This document shows, one piece after another, positions 8,533 through 18,269 of a DNA stretch of 44,145 nt. Source of the stretch: an uncultured Prevotellaceae bacterium. Its GTDB lineage: Bacteria; Bacteroidota; Bacteroidia; Bacteroidales; Bacteroidaceae. Position 1 is the stretch's first letter, and each line of letters begins with the position of its first letter. The notes beneath the pieces were generated by a model. The model ran no database searches. It was not told the origin of the DNA and saw only the letters and a program-made list of their open reading frames with translations. A program made the position numbers and the translations under genes. The DNA lies in the NCBI GenBank assembly GCA_946186505.1, contig CAMHNI010000029.1, positions 1 through 44,145 on the forward strand, read 5' to 3'.

Positions 8533-11500
8533 CTATCGTTTCATGACTTTCCGTCCGTTCAGGATATAGACACCGGGGGCAACGCTGTTGCGCCATGCGC
8601 CCGACTTCACCATCTCCTCAGTAGCCACCTGACGACCCTGCAGGTCATAGACACCCTTGTAGCGTAAGGTCGTCGTGCTGCCGTTTTCCAGCATGTCGTT
8701 ATCCTCCTCATTGTCACCGTCGAAGATAACAGGTATGAACTCCGGACTGCGCGTCAGTTCGCGGGATGAACCTCCTGATGCTTCTGATGCCCGATAGTAA
8801 ATCTTGTTGGCATAGACATACTTGTTGTTGCGCGGCCATGGCTTCAACTCGTTATGCTCGCGGTAAGAATTAGCATTCTTGTAGAAACCTACTTTCTTGC
8901 TGTCTTGTCCTCCCATTGTAACAGTACCATTCGTGGCAAACTCTGAATCATCAGAACCAAGATAAGGCTGCCCAAAGACATAGACATAATCAGCCCCATG
9001 CGTCAACATCTGTTCCAGATATTTGCCACTAAAGATGCACGGCACAGGTGATGATGAACCCGCTGATGTATTTGGCAATGCCAGCGTTACATAGCCAGCG
9101 GTGCTCTTGGTACGGATGATAACAGGGGTATGAGCGGGAATGAACTGGTTGTTCTCCTTATAAATCCCCGTATTATAATCACCTATTGGTTGGGAATGCA
9201 TCGTAGCAGGTGTCGTCGTTGGCCATGACGATACCACGTATGCAACATCCTTTTGTTCATCCGTCAGCAAAACGTCGAACGGCGCACAGAAGGTGGCATA
9301 ATAGTAGCTGTCACCACCGCTGCTCGTCGATAGCTTCAGTCCCATTTCATTTGTACCTGCCTTTGTCGTTTTCTGCACTGGTTGCATACACCATCTGGCA
9401 TCGTCGGTAGGCGTGTTGTGGTAGAACTTCAAGTCGTAGATGTTGGCAGCGTTTCTTTGGTCGTAGTTAAGATAGCACCTGACACTCGGATCAGCATTAT
9501 CATGAATCAGCAACATGGCCCCACCAATGTCCATGAGACAGAAGGTAATGGCATTCGCGGAATTATTCGACATCACGGCCGTGCTGTCTATAGTGCTGCC
9601 AGCAGCGACATAGAGTCCCTGCGTGCTCATGGTGGCAAGGGGATGACCAGTGGCATTTATCCCACTACCCGTAAAGTAGAAGATGCTGGCGGGGTCGTTT
9701 TCTACTTCCGGAACAGGCAAATCTCCGCGTGTGGCAGCCGATACGGTAAAGCCGGAAACGAGATCCTCTTTGTAGGTACGGGCTCCTGCGGATTTTCGCT
9801 CATAGAAATGCATCGGGATAGCAGAAGTCCGTTCAATGGCATGGGTATAACCACTGGCATAGCGTTCTTCCTTGATGCTTGTGGCACTAACCGGCGAATG
9901 CAGGCGATAGTAGCCAGGGGTGTATGGCACGATATTGTCATCGTTATAGACGATGTTTTGTATCGCCATGAGGTCATCGCCGGCAGCTTCATACAAAGCC
10001 TTGGCTTCGGGTTTCAGTCCACCCACATAGCCTATACGGTCGTAGTAGGGCTTCAGCATCTCTTTGCTCAGCATAAAGGTGAATTCCGTAGCGTTGGTGT
10101 TGAGTTTGACCTTCCACTCGCCGCCTTCTTGCACTTTATTGAAATATAGATACTGGCCAGAAGTGGTTTTTTTCATCGCTCGTATCCTGAAGTAACCTGA
10201 CGTGTTGGCGCTCAACAACTCGTATATATCTCTATAGTAATTAGAATTATTGGAAAATTCATTCATCTTAAATGACTCATTATTGCTAATGGTATCTGTA
10301 GTTAGCACCTTGTTTGTGACGGCATCCGTCTTATAGATATAGCGGTTATAGAATTTAAAGCCGTAGGGGTCGCCCACAGGTGTCCACAGATAGTCGTTGG
10401 TATAGTGCGACTCACGACCATCCAGCAGCTTCATGCCCCATGCGTTGGTGAACTGGGCCAGCTTCGGTGTGGCATCACTGGTTTCGAGGGCGTACCATTT
10501 GTTTTGTGTAACGTCGGTGACGAAGTCATTACCAGAGTTTGTGTCCAAAGCACCATTGAAGCTATATATGATGTTGATAAACACCGTCGTACCCAGCAGA
10601 TCACTGTCATCGCCCATTCGTGCTTTATCCTGATTTTCTCTCTTGAGGTTCAAACCTTTGTATTTGGTGTTCATGGCTGCTACTTCGCTTGAACCGTTTG
10701 CACTGTAGACACCTTCTACAAAGAAGTCATAGACCACGTTAGGTCGATAGAATGCTGACGGTACTTCGAGCACGTCACCAAGGCTTATTTGTCCGGCATC
10801 GTAGCAGTATATACTGTCCCTTGCGAACAGGCCAGTTGTGTTTCCTGCTCGCTTTCCGATGGCTTTGAGGCTCTCACCAAGCTGATACAGGTCGCCATCA
10901 ATATGACCTTCTCCACCTGACGAAGAGTCTTTGGTCTTTAGGTCGCGTTGCGTAGTGCCAGGTCTAATAAATTTTGGAGATACAGATACATTATCGGTTT
11001 CAAGGGTTTGAGGCTCCTTATAAGGGATGATAACTTTCTCGCCAATGTTCTTGATCATCAGGTGATATATTACCTGATGCGTGGCAAGTGCGAAGATAAT
11101 GAACTTGTTGGGGGCGTCATTCGTCAGTGCTTCACCATGTCCTGTGAGCTTTTTGGTAGTACCGGTTTTTTGGAACATACCATATTCAAAGTTGTCGTCC
11201 CTTGGAAGGAGCATAAAGGTCGTCGCATCAGTATTACTCAACGAGCAGGTTGCATCGTCCGAGCTGTAGATATGCCGTCCGTGGAATTTGTTCTCAATCT
11301 TAATGGCATACGGGTCATTGCCTTCAAACTTCCATTCGTGTTTGGTATCTGACTGTAGATTGGCATTTGCCTCATACCAGAGCCCGTCACCATCAGTACT
11401 GGTCATCATATTGTCATCATACCAGATGATATTGTAGAGCAATTCATCATTGATGTCAATTGGTGCATCGTTAGACTTCACGCCTTTAGCAACTATTGTT

Positions 11501-14500
11501 TCAGATGTCGCATTACGTACGTTCGGCACCAGATATTCTGTTACGAGAGGATCGTAAGGCGTATAGCGTACCACCACCTCGTCGTCATACAGACCATAGA
11601 GATAAGGAAGGCTCTTATTGATGGTGACGAAACTTGCTATATTGGGTTCTGGTGTTGTTCCATCAAATGTCACGTTGTCCTTGCTGTAGTAGAGATACTG
11701 TTCCTTTAGGAGCAGAGGAGACTTGATATTGCTTGGCAGTGTAGGCACATATCCGTTAGTTTTAACCGTCTCGTTGTCTTGAGAGGCACTGATAGCGAAG
11801 GCACCGCTGTTGGTATATACCTTGTAAGTAAAGGTGTGTTCCACATCGTCGATAAACCTCACTTGTGAGTTTGTTGTTCCGCTGAAAGAGCCGGTCGAAC
11901 ACGTAAAGCCAGCTTCTGTTGAGGTAGTTGCTGCTGTACTGGTACTCATCAAACCATTTCCGTTCAGGAAATCATAAGTATAAGTACCCTTACCAGCTTC
12001 TGCCAAAGCATAGTCTCCACTGGTATGCGACAATAGGGCAAAGCGCTTGTCCATCACAGTACCATCAGTCTTGCTACGGTTAAATATCTTGACAGCGTAT
12101 GGGTCGGGTGAACTTTGCGGGGTTTCGAGGAATTTCCATTGCCATGCCTTTTCGCTGGAGTTAATAGTTGCAGGCTTTGTTCCCTCCTTGATACCGTTAT
12201 CATATTTGGTGTCAAGGTTGTTCAGTTTCATTGTCTGCCAGTTGCCCATCAGTATCTTCTGGTCATCGGCTTCCTCGTTGTACTCATAGCGTACATAAAT
12301 AGTGTTGTTTGCATCCAATGTTGCACCATCGAGCGCACCATCTATCTCATCTTTAATATTTTGGTAAGTATCGCCATCCTGGGTGGCTGATGCATAGTAT
12401 GTGAAATTTGTTGCCAAAGGACTCTTGAAGTGGTCTGGAGTCTGTGGCAGTAGGTCGCCACCGGACTTGTAGCGTAGTGATTCCTTTCCGCTGTTGTCAA
12501 TAATGCGATAATCATAAATCACAGGCCTATACAACTTGGTGTATGTCGTGGCAACCTCGGCATTTGTCGGAGCCATCAGCGTGCCGAATTCACTCATGCG
12601 GACATCCTGGTCGAAGCGAGGCATCAGCTGCATGTTGCCGTCAGCATCCTGTACGGCCATCCATGTGGTGTTGGTAATCGCCAAGTTGCGGTCGTCGAAC
12701 CATTTGGCAGTAACGGTTGGCGTTGTTCCGCCCATAGAGATTTGCGGACCAGGGTCTGCAGGATATGTTCCATACATGATTCCGTCAACGAGATTCATGC
12801 CATCGGCATTGGTTTTCATGTACTTCGTATTGTCCTTAACAGAGGATATCTGAATGTTATATGGGTCAAAACCGTTGGAGAAAGCGAAATAGCCGAGACT
12901 ATCCTTGTCGGAAATATACTGGGCAGTTATGGCATCCTTGTATTTGTAATGCTCGTATGCATTAGGATTTTTGTTCTTCCAGCTACCGTCATCTTTTTTA
13001 TCAGTCCACGTATGCGTGACATCTCCGTACCCCATCTCGTTGTCAATGTCCCCATTGGGCTTGACATACCATGTATTGGTTGGACCGATATCTGTGATGT
13101 GGTCAATGATATATTTCTCCATACCACCATCAGGTAAAGATTCTTTGGTGATGACCGTGCCGTCAGTGGTGGTAGCATACTTCGTGCCCTGCTCAATAAG
13201 GAATGGCTTGGCTTCTTTGTTTTTGGGATTGTAAGTCCTGGCATACTCGTCCTTGACGATGTAGGTGACATACTGGTCGTTCAGGTTGCCCCTCTTGTCC
13301 TTGACGTTTTTTGACCCATACGGAGGCAGATTCGTCAAGTCGGTAGAAGTGAAGGTATCACCGCCAATGCGGTCGCTCAGCAGGTAATACTGGTGGAGTC
13401 CGGTACGCTTCTTGGCTGTTGCCCAGAAGGCATACTCCTTCACCATCGGACTGTTGTAGGCGCGTATTTCCTGATATTTTGCATCCTTTTCCGGGTCGTC
13501 AGAACTTGAGGGCAGGGGCTTACGCATAATCTCCCAGCCATGCTGGTCGAGCAGGATGAGCACGGGGTCGATACTGGTCTCAAGAAAGTCGAAATAGCCC
13601 TGACCCATATCTACCGTCTGATACCAGTGCTCTATCTTTTCCCAGCCTTTCTTTTTCTCGTGGATACCCTCTGGGCTGCTATAGCCGTTGTTATAACCGT
13701 TCCAGCGCTTGGCGTAGGCCCACTTTTCATAGCAGTGCCAGCCTAAGTCAGTGGTAAGAGAGTCTCTCAAAGTCTTCGATGTACTGCTTCCAAATTTAGC
13801 TTTTGCACCTTCTGGAACGGTTATCGGATCGTCATCGTTTTCTTTGGCACTGCTCTCATTGTAGAGTTTTTTGCGGATAGTGTCGAACGTCTTCCAGTAT
13901 TGTTCGAATGAATTAACAGGCCTACGTTCATCTTCTGCATCATTAGTATCTCCGTCACCGTTGACATCCACTTTGTAAGTCGTAACCAGCTGATACTGCC
14001 CCTCGCTACCGAGCACCATGTATTCCGTTGCCGTCTCACCAGTGATGCCTGGCCACACCAAGGTGGTGACTACTTGGTCGTAGCCATCGGGCTTGTAGGT
14101 GGCAAAGTAAGCATTGTAATCCTTACTGTTAGCGATAGGATAAGACTCCGTCTGGAATGACCTGATCATGACATGATAGGGGTCACCCCTGTCAGCAGCG
14201 TAACTACTCTGAAGATACCATACCCAGCGGGTACGCGTGCTCGATGCGTGTTTTTGCACCTCATATTGCTCATCGCCATAGACGAAGAAGTTACAGTCAC
14301 CATTCACGTAAGGATAGTAGGCTTTCTGGGCCGTTTTGTTTACGCCGTCACTACCGTCCTCCTGGTGGAAATACTGACCTGCCTCATATTTCAGCCGGTA
14401 CAGTTTACCACGTTGCAGGTCCACGAGGTCGTTGACATCGTAGGTGACGTAGATATCTCCAACAGAGGCGTGTGTTAGCGGAGAGATACCGGTTGTCTTA

Positions 14501-17433
14501 AGCGTATAAGTTCCATCACTAATAGTAAAGTCCGATGATTTATAATAATGATAGGTACTTACCAATGGACTATGGTATTCAGGAGGAAAGGCAACAGGGT
14601 CGGAACTCAATTGTCGGGTGACAGCCTGCAAGATTTCTTTTCCAGCCTTGTCAATGAGGTGATAGGTTATCGGGGTCGCTGTCGTACCGATAAGCTGGAA
14701 CCTCAGCACTTGGTTGCCTTGCAGATAACCAGTAGCACTATTGTCATACAGTTTTACGGTGTTGTCAGCAGGCCGACCTATGTTGTAATAAGTTGCTGAA
14801 GCGTCTGGATCATTGCCCGTTGCCGCCATCACTTCATAAGTTCTTGATTGCGAACCGCTTTTGGCTATAAAATAGGAAGTCGCTTCAGCAGTCCAAGTAA
14901 TCTCATTTCCATTACCCCATGACGAAAAAGAAACAAACTTATCTTTTCCATTGTTCTTTATCGTCATGTGGTATGGATCACTGTAATCTAATCTCCATTG
15001 GTAATGTGCGTTTGCGGCCTCAGAACCATCACCTGTTGTGATACTTTCCTGAGTGTATATTTTGTCATCACCATCTTTTGTGTAGATATATCTATTATTA
15101 AGGATAACATTAAAATCTGCAGCTGTAGGTGGCGTGACAAAATCATATCTCACATAGATTGCTCCGCCAGCAGCGTTGTATGGTGCATATTTTTTTAGGT
15201 CGGTTTTACCTTTTGCATCAGCTTCAGAATGATAATAGGTGACGTCGGCAGTGTAAGAGGGGGCCAGGAACGGACTGCGTATAACATCCGGTATGTCCTG
15301 CCATGAATTCAACATTTTGCCTACGTCTTGATTAACGGTAGCCTTGACAGCTATATCACCAGCATCATTGCGCATGATGTAGTAGGTATAGGGCACTTTG
15401 TTCAGCGGCACCACCCTGATACGGGTTGAGTCAGTGCTGTAGATAACAGGCTTGTTGTCTGTAGAACTCCAGCCTATGTACTTAGGATTAGCAGCAGTAT
15501 TGAACTGTCTCAGGACAAAATTGTCTAAATCAGCGCTTTCGTACATGATTTCCCATTTGCTGATGTCGGAAGTTCCTGTCATGGTGGTACTGAGGGGGTC
15601 GCCATCAGCAGCGTCTGTGGCACAACCGATGAAACGATTGGCGCTGACAGCTTCACTGGCAGCTCGGCTGATAATCTTCAGTTCATAGGGGTCGCCCATG
15701 AAGGCTACCATGGCATTTGCTGAATTCTCGCCCTGATGCAAATCGCTTTCGGAACCTATGGAAGAAGAGCCTGTGACGAATCTATCGGAAGAATTATATG
15801 CAATGTTCTTTTGCTCTGCCTTACCATTCACGCGCATGGTGTACCAGCGGGCATTCTTGTAGTCGCCGCCTTTTGGAAGCACCTCGAACGGCAAGGTTGA
15901 TGATGTTTCGTAGTCAAGCCATATCTCGTATTTGCCTTTATCCCTGGCGTCGGCAAAGGTGGAAACCACCTCGGTTTTCTCTGCATTGGTATATGCTTTC
16001 GTGAAGGTGACGTACTTACGGTTCAGAAAGTCGGGAACATGGTTCACTATTTGTTCAGAAGCCCTTGCGTCACTCCATTTCATTTTTTTTGTCAACGTGG
16101 TTTCAGAACCTTTTGTTACGACGTGGAGCGTATATTCTCTTATCTGATGGAAGTTGATGGGAAGAGCATTGCTAAATGCTTGTATCTTAAAGTAAGGTTG
16201 ACTCCTTTTTTTGTTATTTTCTTTATCATAGTTGTCAAAATAAGAATAATATTCCCCCTTGTTGTTGGGTTGGTTTATGTTGGGTTTAGTAGATTTCCCA
16301 TCTCCCTGATTCATCTTACTTCCCACGATGACATATCCGCCACCCTTGGGATGAGGTAGCAGGGCATAGGTATTCATTGTAGGTGTCTCATATCTGTAGA
16401 ATCCCACCCATGTGTCATATCGTGCATTCTCTGCTGTATTTTCGAATAATTCCTTGCATTCTTTGTATTTTGCTTCCGTCCACTGACCAGTGCTACTAAT
16501 ACCTGATTCAAGTTTGTAATGCCTGTCATTGCTGCAGTCAAACCACAAAGAATTGTTGCCAACTTTGGACATAAGAGCAGATCCCGCGTAGGGCTTAATG
16601 GTTCCGGTATTATCAACATTGGTGATTTTGTCTGTTATATGCAACTCACTTCCTGCGTATGAGGTCGTGATGGTGAAGTTGTAGGGGTCTTCACCTTTGA
16701 ACTTGAATCCTAAAAAGACACCTATGGGTCCCCATTGACTATAGTAGAAGCTAAGTTGGTTGTCTGCTTCTCCTTCGGCAGGTATAACAAAGTCGTCGCT
16801 TGCCAGATGCTCGCCAGACAGGGCACCGTCATTAGCGTTGGCAACGCGGTTGTTACGGCTGCGGTTGTAGCTCATAAATTTCAGCTTGCCGCCTGAGACT
16901 AAGGAAACGTTATAGGATGTTGTGTTGTCCAGTTCGAGGATGCCATTTTTGTATCCATCAACTTCTTCGTCATTGATATAGTCGTAGGTTACATAGATGT
17001 CGCTGGGGATAGCAGCATCATCTGTGGATTTAGGAGTAGTAAGATCAAGTAATCCAGACAGACAATCATACGGTTTTTCTGCTGAACACTGATAAATATA
17101 TAATTTGGTCGTGATAATTTTGGAATTATAGTCACTGTCGTAGAGCTTAGCATAGGTTGACGTAGCACTTGTCCAATATTGGAAATTCTTAGCCAGTGGA
17201 CTCATATACTGCTCGGTCAGTCCCACAGTGGACTCATCAAGGGTACACTGAAGTGCTTCAACACGGATGTTCTGCCATTTGTAACCCGTGTTGTTGCCAT
17301 TCCTCACGTCAAACGGCTTGGTCAGTATGTGGTAGGTGATTTTCTTCGCCCACGTCTCGTTCGCCATGCCGCCAATTATCAGCAGCATCAGCAGCACCAT
17401 CAGTGTCCTTATATTGTATCTTGTCTGTTTCAT
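8533..17433 (-). CDS. Giant secreted modular protein (2966 aa), possible adhesin
   Basis: I do not recognise this family. The protein starts with a Sec signal peptide (residues 1-29, cleavage after 'NETWA'). It then shows eight degenerate modules of about 240-440 residues. Each has an 'IYVTYD'-like strand (near 148, 476, 764, 998, 1390, 1716, 1958, 2288) followed by a W-rich stretch and a 'DPYxhxI.N' motif (near 250, 583, 821, 1086, 1524, 1778, 2041, 2354). Several modules open with 'Y.L...G.E' and 'SPL....YYY'. A calcium-loop-like DVNGDGDTNDAED lies near 1155. The last 500 residues differ and end with 'YDLQGRQV...APGVYILNGRKVMKR', resembling a type IX secretion sorting tail. It follows mntA by 66 bases, downstream of fimbrial genes, so a surface or fimbria-linked adhesin is plausible but unproven. 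Confidence 0.88.
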   Translation of the reverse strand: MKQTRYNIRTLMVLLMLLIIGGMANETWAKKITYHILTKPFDVRNGNNTGYKWQNIRVEALQCTLDESTVGLTEQYMSPLAKNFQYWTSATSTYAKLYDSDYNSKIITTKLYIYQCSAEKPYDCLSGLLDLTTPKSTDDAAIPSDIYVTYDYINDEEVDGYKNGILELDNTTSYNVSLVSGGKLKFMSYNRSRNNRVANANDGALSGEHLASDDFVIPAEGEADNQLSFYYSQWGPIGVFLGFKFKGEDPYNFTITTSYAGSELHITDKITNVDNTGTIKPYAGSALMSKVGNNSLWFDCSNDRHYKLESGISSTGQWTEAKYKECKELFENTAENARYDTWVGFYRYETPTMNTYALLPHPKGGGYVIVGSKMNQGDGKSTKPNINQPNNKGEYYSYFDNYDKENNKKRSQPYFKIQAFSNALPINFHQIREYTLHVVTKGSETTLTKKMKWSDARASEQIVNHVPDFLNRKYVTFTKAYTNAEKTEVVSTFADARDKGKYEIWLDYETSSTLPFEVLPKGGDYKNARWYTMRVNGKAEQKNIAYNSSDRFVTGSSSIGSESDLHQGENSANAMVAFMGDPYELKIISRAASEAVSANRFIGCATDAADGDPLSTTMTGTSDISKWEIMYESADLDNFVLRQFNTAANPKYIGWSSTDNKPVIYSTDSTRIRVVPLNKVPYTYYIMRNDAGDIAVKATVNQDVGKMLNSWQDIPDVIRSPFLAPSYTADVTYYHSEADAKGKTDLKKYAPYNAAGGAIYVRYDFVTPPTAADFNVILNNRYIYTKDGDDKIYTQESITTGDGSEAANAHYQWRLDYSDPYHMTIKNNGKDKFVSFSSWGNGNEITWTAEATSYFIAKSGSQSRTYEVMAATGNDPDASATYYNIGRPADNTVKLYDNSATGYLQGNQVLRFQLIGTTATPITYHLIDKAGKEILQAVTRQLSSDPVAFPPEYHSPLVSTYHYYKSSDFTISDGTYTLKTTGISPLTHASVGDIYVTYDVNDLVDLQRGKLYRLKYEAGQYFHQEDGSDGVNKTAQKAYYPYVNGDCNFFVYGDEQYEVQKHASSTRTRWVWYLQSSYAADRGDPYHVMIRSFQTESYPIANSKDYNAYFATYKPDGYDQVVTTLVWPGITGETATEYMVLGSEGQYQLVTTYKVDVNGDGDTNDAEDERRPVNSFEQYWKTFDTIRKKLYNESSAKENDDDPITVPEGAKAKFGSSTSKTLRDSLTTDLGWHCYEKWAYAKRWNGYNNGYSSPEGIHEKKKGWEKIEHWYQTVDMGQGYFDFLETSIDPVLILLDQHGWEIMRKPLPSSSDDPEKDAKYQEIRAYNSPMVKEYAFWATAKKRTGLHQYYLLSDRIGGDTFTSTDLTNLPPYGSKNVKDKRGNLNDQYVTYIVKDEYARTYNPKNKEAKPFLIEQGTKYATTTDGTVITKESLPDGGMEKYIIDHITDIGPTNTWYVKPNGDIDNEMGYGDVTHTWTDKKDDGSWKNKNPNAYEHYKYKDAITAQYISDKDSLGYFAFSNGFDPYNIQISSVKDNTKYMKTNADGMNLVDGIMYGTYPADPGPQISMGGTTPTVTAKWFDDRNLAITNTTWMAVQDADGNMQLMPRFDQDVRMSEFGTLMAPTNAEVATTYTKLYRPVIYDYRIIDNSGKESLRYKSGGDLLPQTPDHFKSPLATNFTYYASATQDGDTYQNIKDEIDGALDGATLDANNTIYVRYEYNEEADDQKILMGNWQTMKLNNLDTKYDNGIKEGTKPATINSSEKAWQWKFLETPQSSPDPYAVKIFNRSKTDGTVMDKRFALLSHTSGDYALAEAGKGTYTYDFLNGNGLMSTSTAATTSTEAGFTCSTGSFSGTTNSQVRFIDDVEHTFTYKVYTNSGAFAISASQDNETVKTNGYVPTLPSNIKSPLLLKEQYLYYSKDNVTFDGTTPEPNIASFVTINKSLPYLYGLYDDEVVVRYTPYDPLVTEYLVPNVRNATSETIVAKGVKSNDAPIDINDELLYNIIWYDDNMMTSTDGDGLWYEANANLQSDTKHEWKFEGNDPYAIKIENKFHGRHIYSSDDATCSLSNTDATTFMLLPRDDNFEYGMFQKTGTTKKLTGHGEALTNDAPNKFIIFALATHQVIYHLMIKNIGEKVIIPYKEPQTLETDNVSVSPKFIRPGTTQRDLKTKDSSSGGEGHIDGDLYQLGESLKAIGKRAGNTTGLFARDSIYCYDAGQISLGDVLEVPSAFYRPNVVYDFFVEGVYSANGSSEVAAMNTKYKGLNLKRENQDKARMGDDSDLLGTTVFINIIYSFNGALDTNSGNDFVTDVTQNKWYALETSDATPKLAQFTNAWGMKLLDGRESHYTNDYLWTPVGDPYGFKFYNRYIYKTDAVTNKVLTTDTISNNESFKMNEFSNNSNYYRDIYELLSANTSGYFRIRAMKKTTSGQYLYFNKVQEGGEWKVKLNTNATEFTFMLSKEMLKPYYDRIGYVGGLKPEAKALYEAAGDDLMAIQNIVYNDDNIVPYTPGYYRLHSPVSATSIKEERYASGYTHAIERTSAIPMHFYERKSAGARTYKEDLVSGFTVSAATRGDLPVPEVENDPASIFYFTGSGINATGHPLATMSTQGLYVAAGSTIDSTAVMSNNSANAITFCLMDIGGAMLLIHDNADPSVRCYLNYDQRNAANIYDLKFYHNTPTDDARWCMQPVQKTTKAGTNEMGLKLSTSSGGDSYYYATFCAPFDVLLTDEQKDVAYVVSSWPTTTPATMHSQPIGDYNTGIYKENNQFIPAHTPVIIRTKSTAGYVTLALPNTSAGSSSPVPCIFSGKYLEQMLTHGADYVYVFGQPYLGSDDSEFATNGTVTMGGQDSKKVGFYKNANSYREHNELKPWPRNNKYVYANKIYYRASEASGGSSRELTRSPEFIPVIFDGDNEEDNDMLENGSTTTLRYKGVYDLQGRQVATEEMVKSGAWRNSVAPGVYILNGRKVMKR

Positions 17434-17499
17434 ATACTTGTTTGATGATGTATCTCGTCAATCGTGACTGTCAGTTTCAGATGAAATCTCTCACCAATC

Positions 17500-17805
17500 T
17501 TATGCGGCTTCATAGAACACTTGTCCGACTCTGTCGATATGGTCTCCTATTGGAGTGCCAGCCTTTGCCTGATAGTCCAGCAGGTCAATAGAGTACAGTA
17601 GCCCAAGGTCATCAATCTCCAAAGAAAGATCAAGTATCTGTCCATAGTTTATGTCATTGCCTATCAGAGCCAAATCAATGTCCGAGCCAGGTCGAAAGGT
17701 GCCCTTCGACCTTGATCCGAAGATCAAGACCTTCTTGATGTTTGCATGACGGCGAAAGACATCGTGCAGTTCCTGAATAACCGTGTCGCTAAGCCCGAAT
17801 TTCAT
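17500..17805 (-). CDS. mntA: MNT-domain nucleotidyltransferase antitoxin (MntA-like)
   Basis: A 101-residue minimal nucleotidyltransferase. The catalytic signature is GSRSKG (Gly30, Ser31) followed by SDIDLAL with Asp42 and Asp44; a third acidic residue, Asp74, sits in 'YSIDLLD'. This matches the MNT fold of MntA, which in HepT-MntA systems transfers AMP to the HEPN toxin to silence it. It directly follows the HEPN gene, two bases after its stop. The 101-residue length is normal for minimal nucleotidyltransferases. Function is inferred from the paired motifs. The next gene downstream encodes the giant secreted protein, an unusual neighbour for this pair. Confidence 0.88.
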   Translation of the reverse strand: MKFGLSDTVIQELHDVFRRHANIKKVLIFGSRSKGTFRPGSDIDLALIGNDINYGQILDLSLEIDDLGLLYSIDLLDYQAKAGTPIGDHIDRVGQVFYEAA

Positions 17806-17807
17806 AT

Positions 17808-18236
17808 TTAATCCTGATAATGAGTCATTTCTTCCAATAAAGCATCTAATTTCTTCAGCAGGGGCGCATAGTCGCTGTATATCAGTCTGACGATGGGAAG
17901 CACTTCTTCCTCGTCATACACATGGCTAAGCGTGTTGCGCGACTTTGCCATCCGCCTCCATCCGTCATGGTCAGCAATCAGGCCATCCTCAAAAGCCATC
18001 TTTAGTGTGCCGTTGGGACCAAGCATAAAGTCGTATCCTTTGTAGATGAGCAAGTCCTGCATGACCTTCCAAGCCAATTCAAAGGTGTACTCGAATCGTT
18101 GCACCAACCCTTCAACTTCCAGTTCCGACAAGTCTTCTAAAAACCTGTCGGCCTCTGTCACTTCTAGCAGCCTGCCGCAGGCTTTATGGAAGTTTGCATA
18201 GCGTTGAATCCATCTTATGTCTGTCCGCTGTTCCAT
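17808..18236 (-). CDS. hepT: HEPN-domain toxin (HepT-like, HI0074 family)
   Basis: A 142-residue all-helical protein of the HI0074 'nucleotidyltransferase substrate-binding' family. It carries the HEPN RNase motif RX4HXY: Arg100, His105 and Tyr107 in 'RNTLSHVY'. In characterised HepT toxins the Arg and His are the RNase residues and this Tyr is the AMPylation site of MntA. Family features 'QRFEYTFELAWKVMQDLL' (47-64) and 'DGWRRMAKSRN' are intact, so it looks functional. It is 33 bases downstream of a fimbrillin gene and two bases upstream of mntA; no separate promoter box is visible, so it could be read through from the fimbrillin transcript. Confidence 0.88.
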   Translation of the reverse strand: MEQRTDIRWIQRYANFHKACGRLLEVTEADRFLEDLSELEVEGLVQRFEYTFELAWKVMQDLLIYKGYDFMLGPNGTLKMAFEDGLIADHDGWRRMAKSRNTLSHVYDEEEVLPIVRLIYSDYAPLLKKLDALLEEMTHYQD

Positions 18237-18269
18237 ATTCTTTGTTGTAATTTTTAATATTACGGTACC

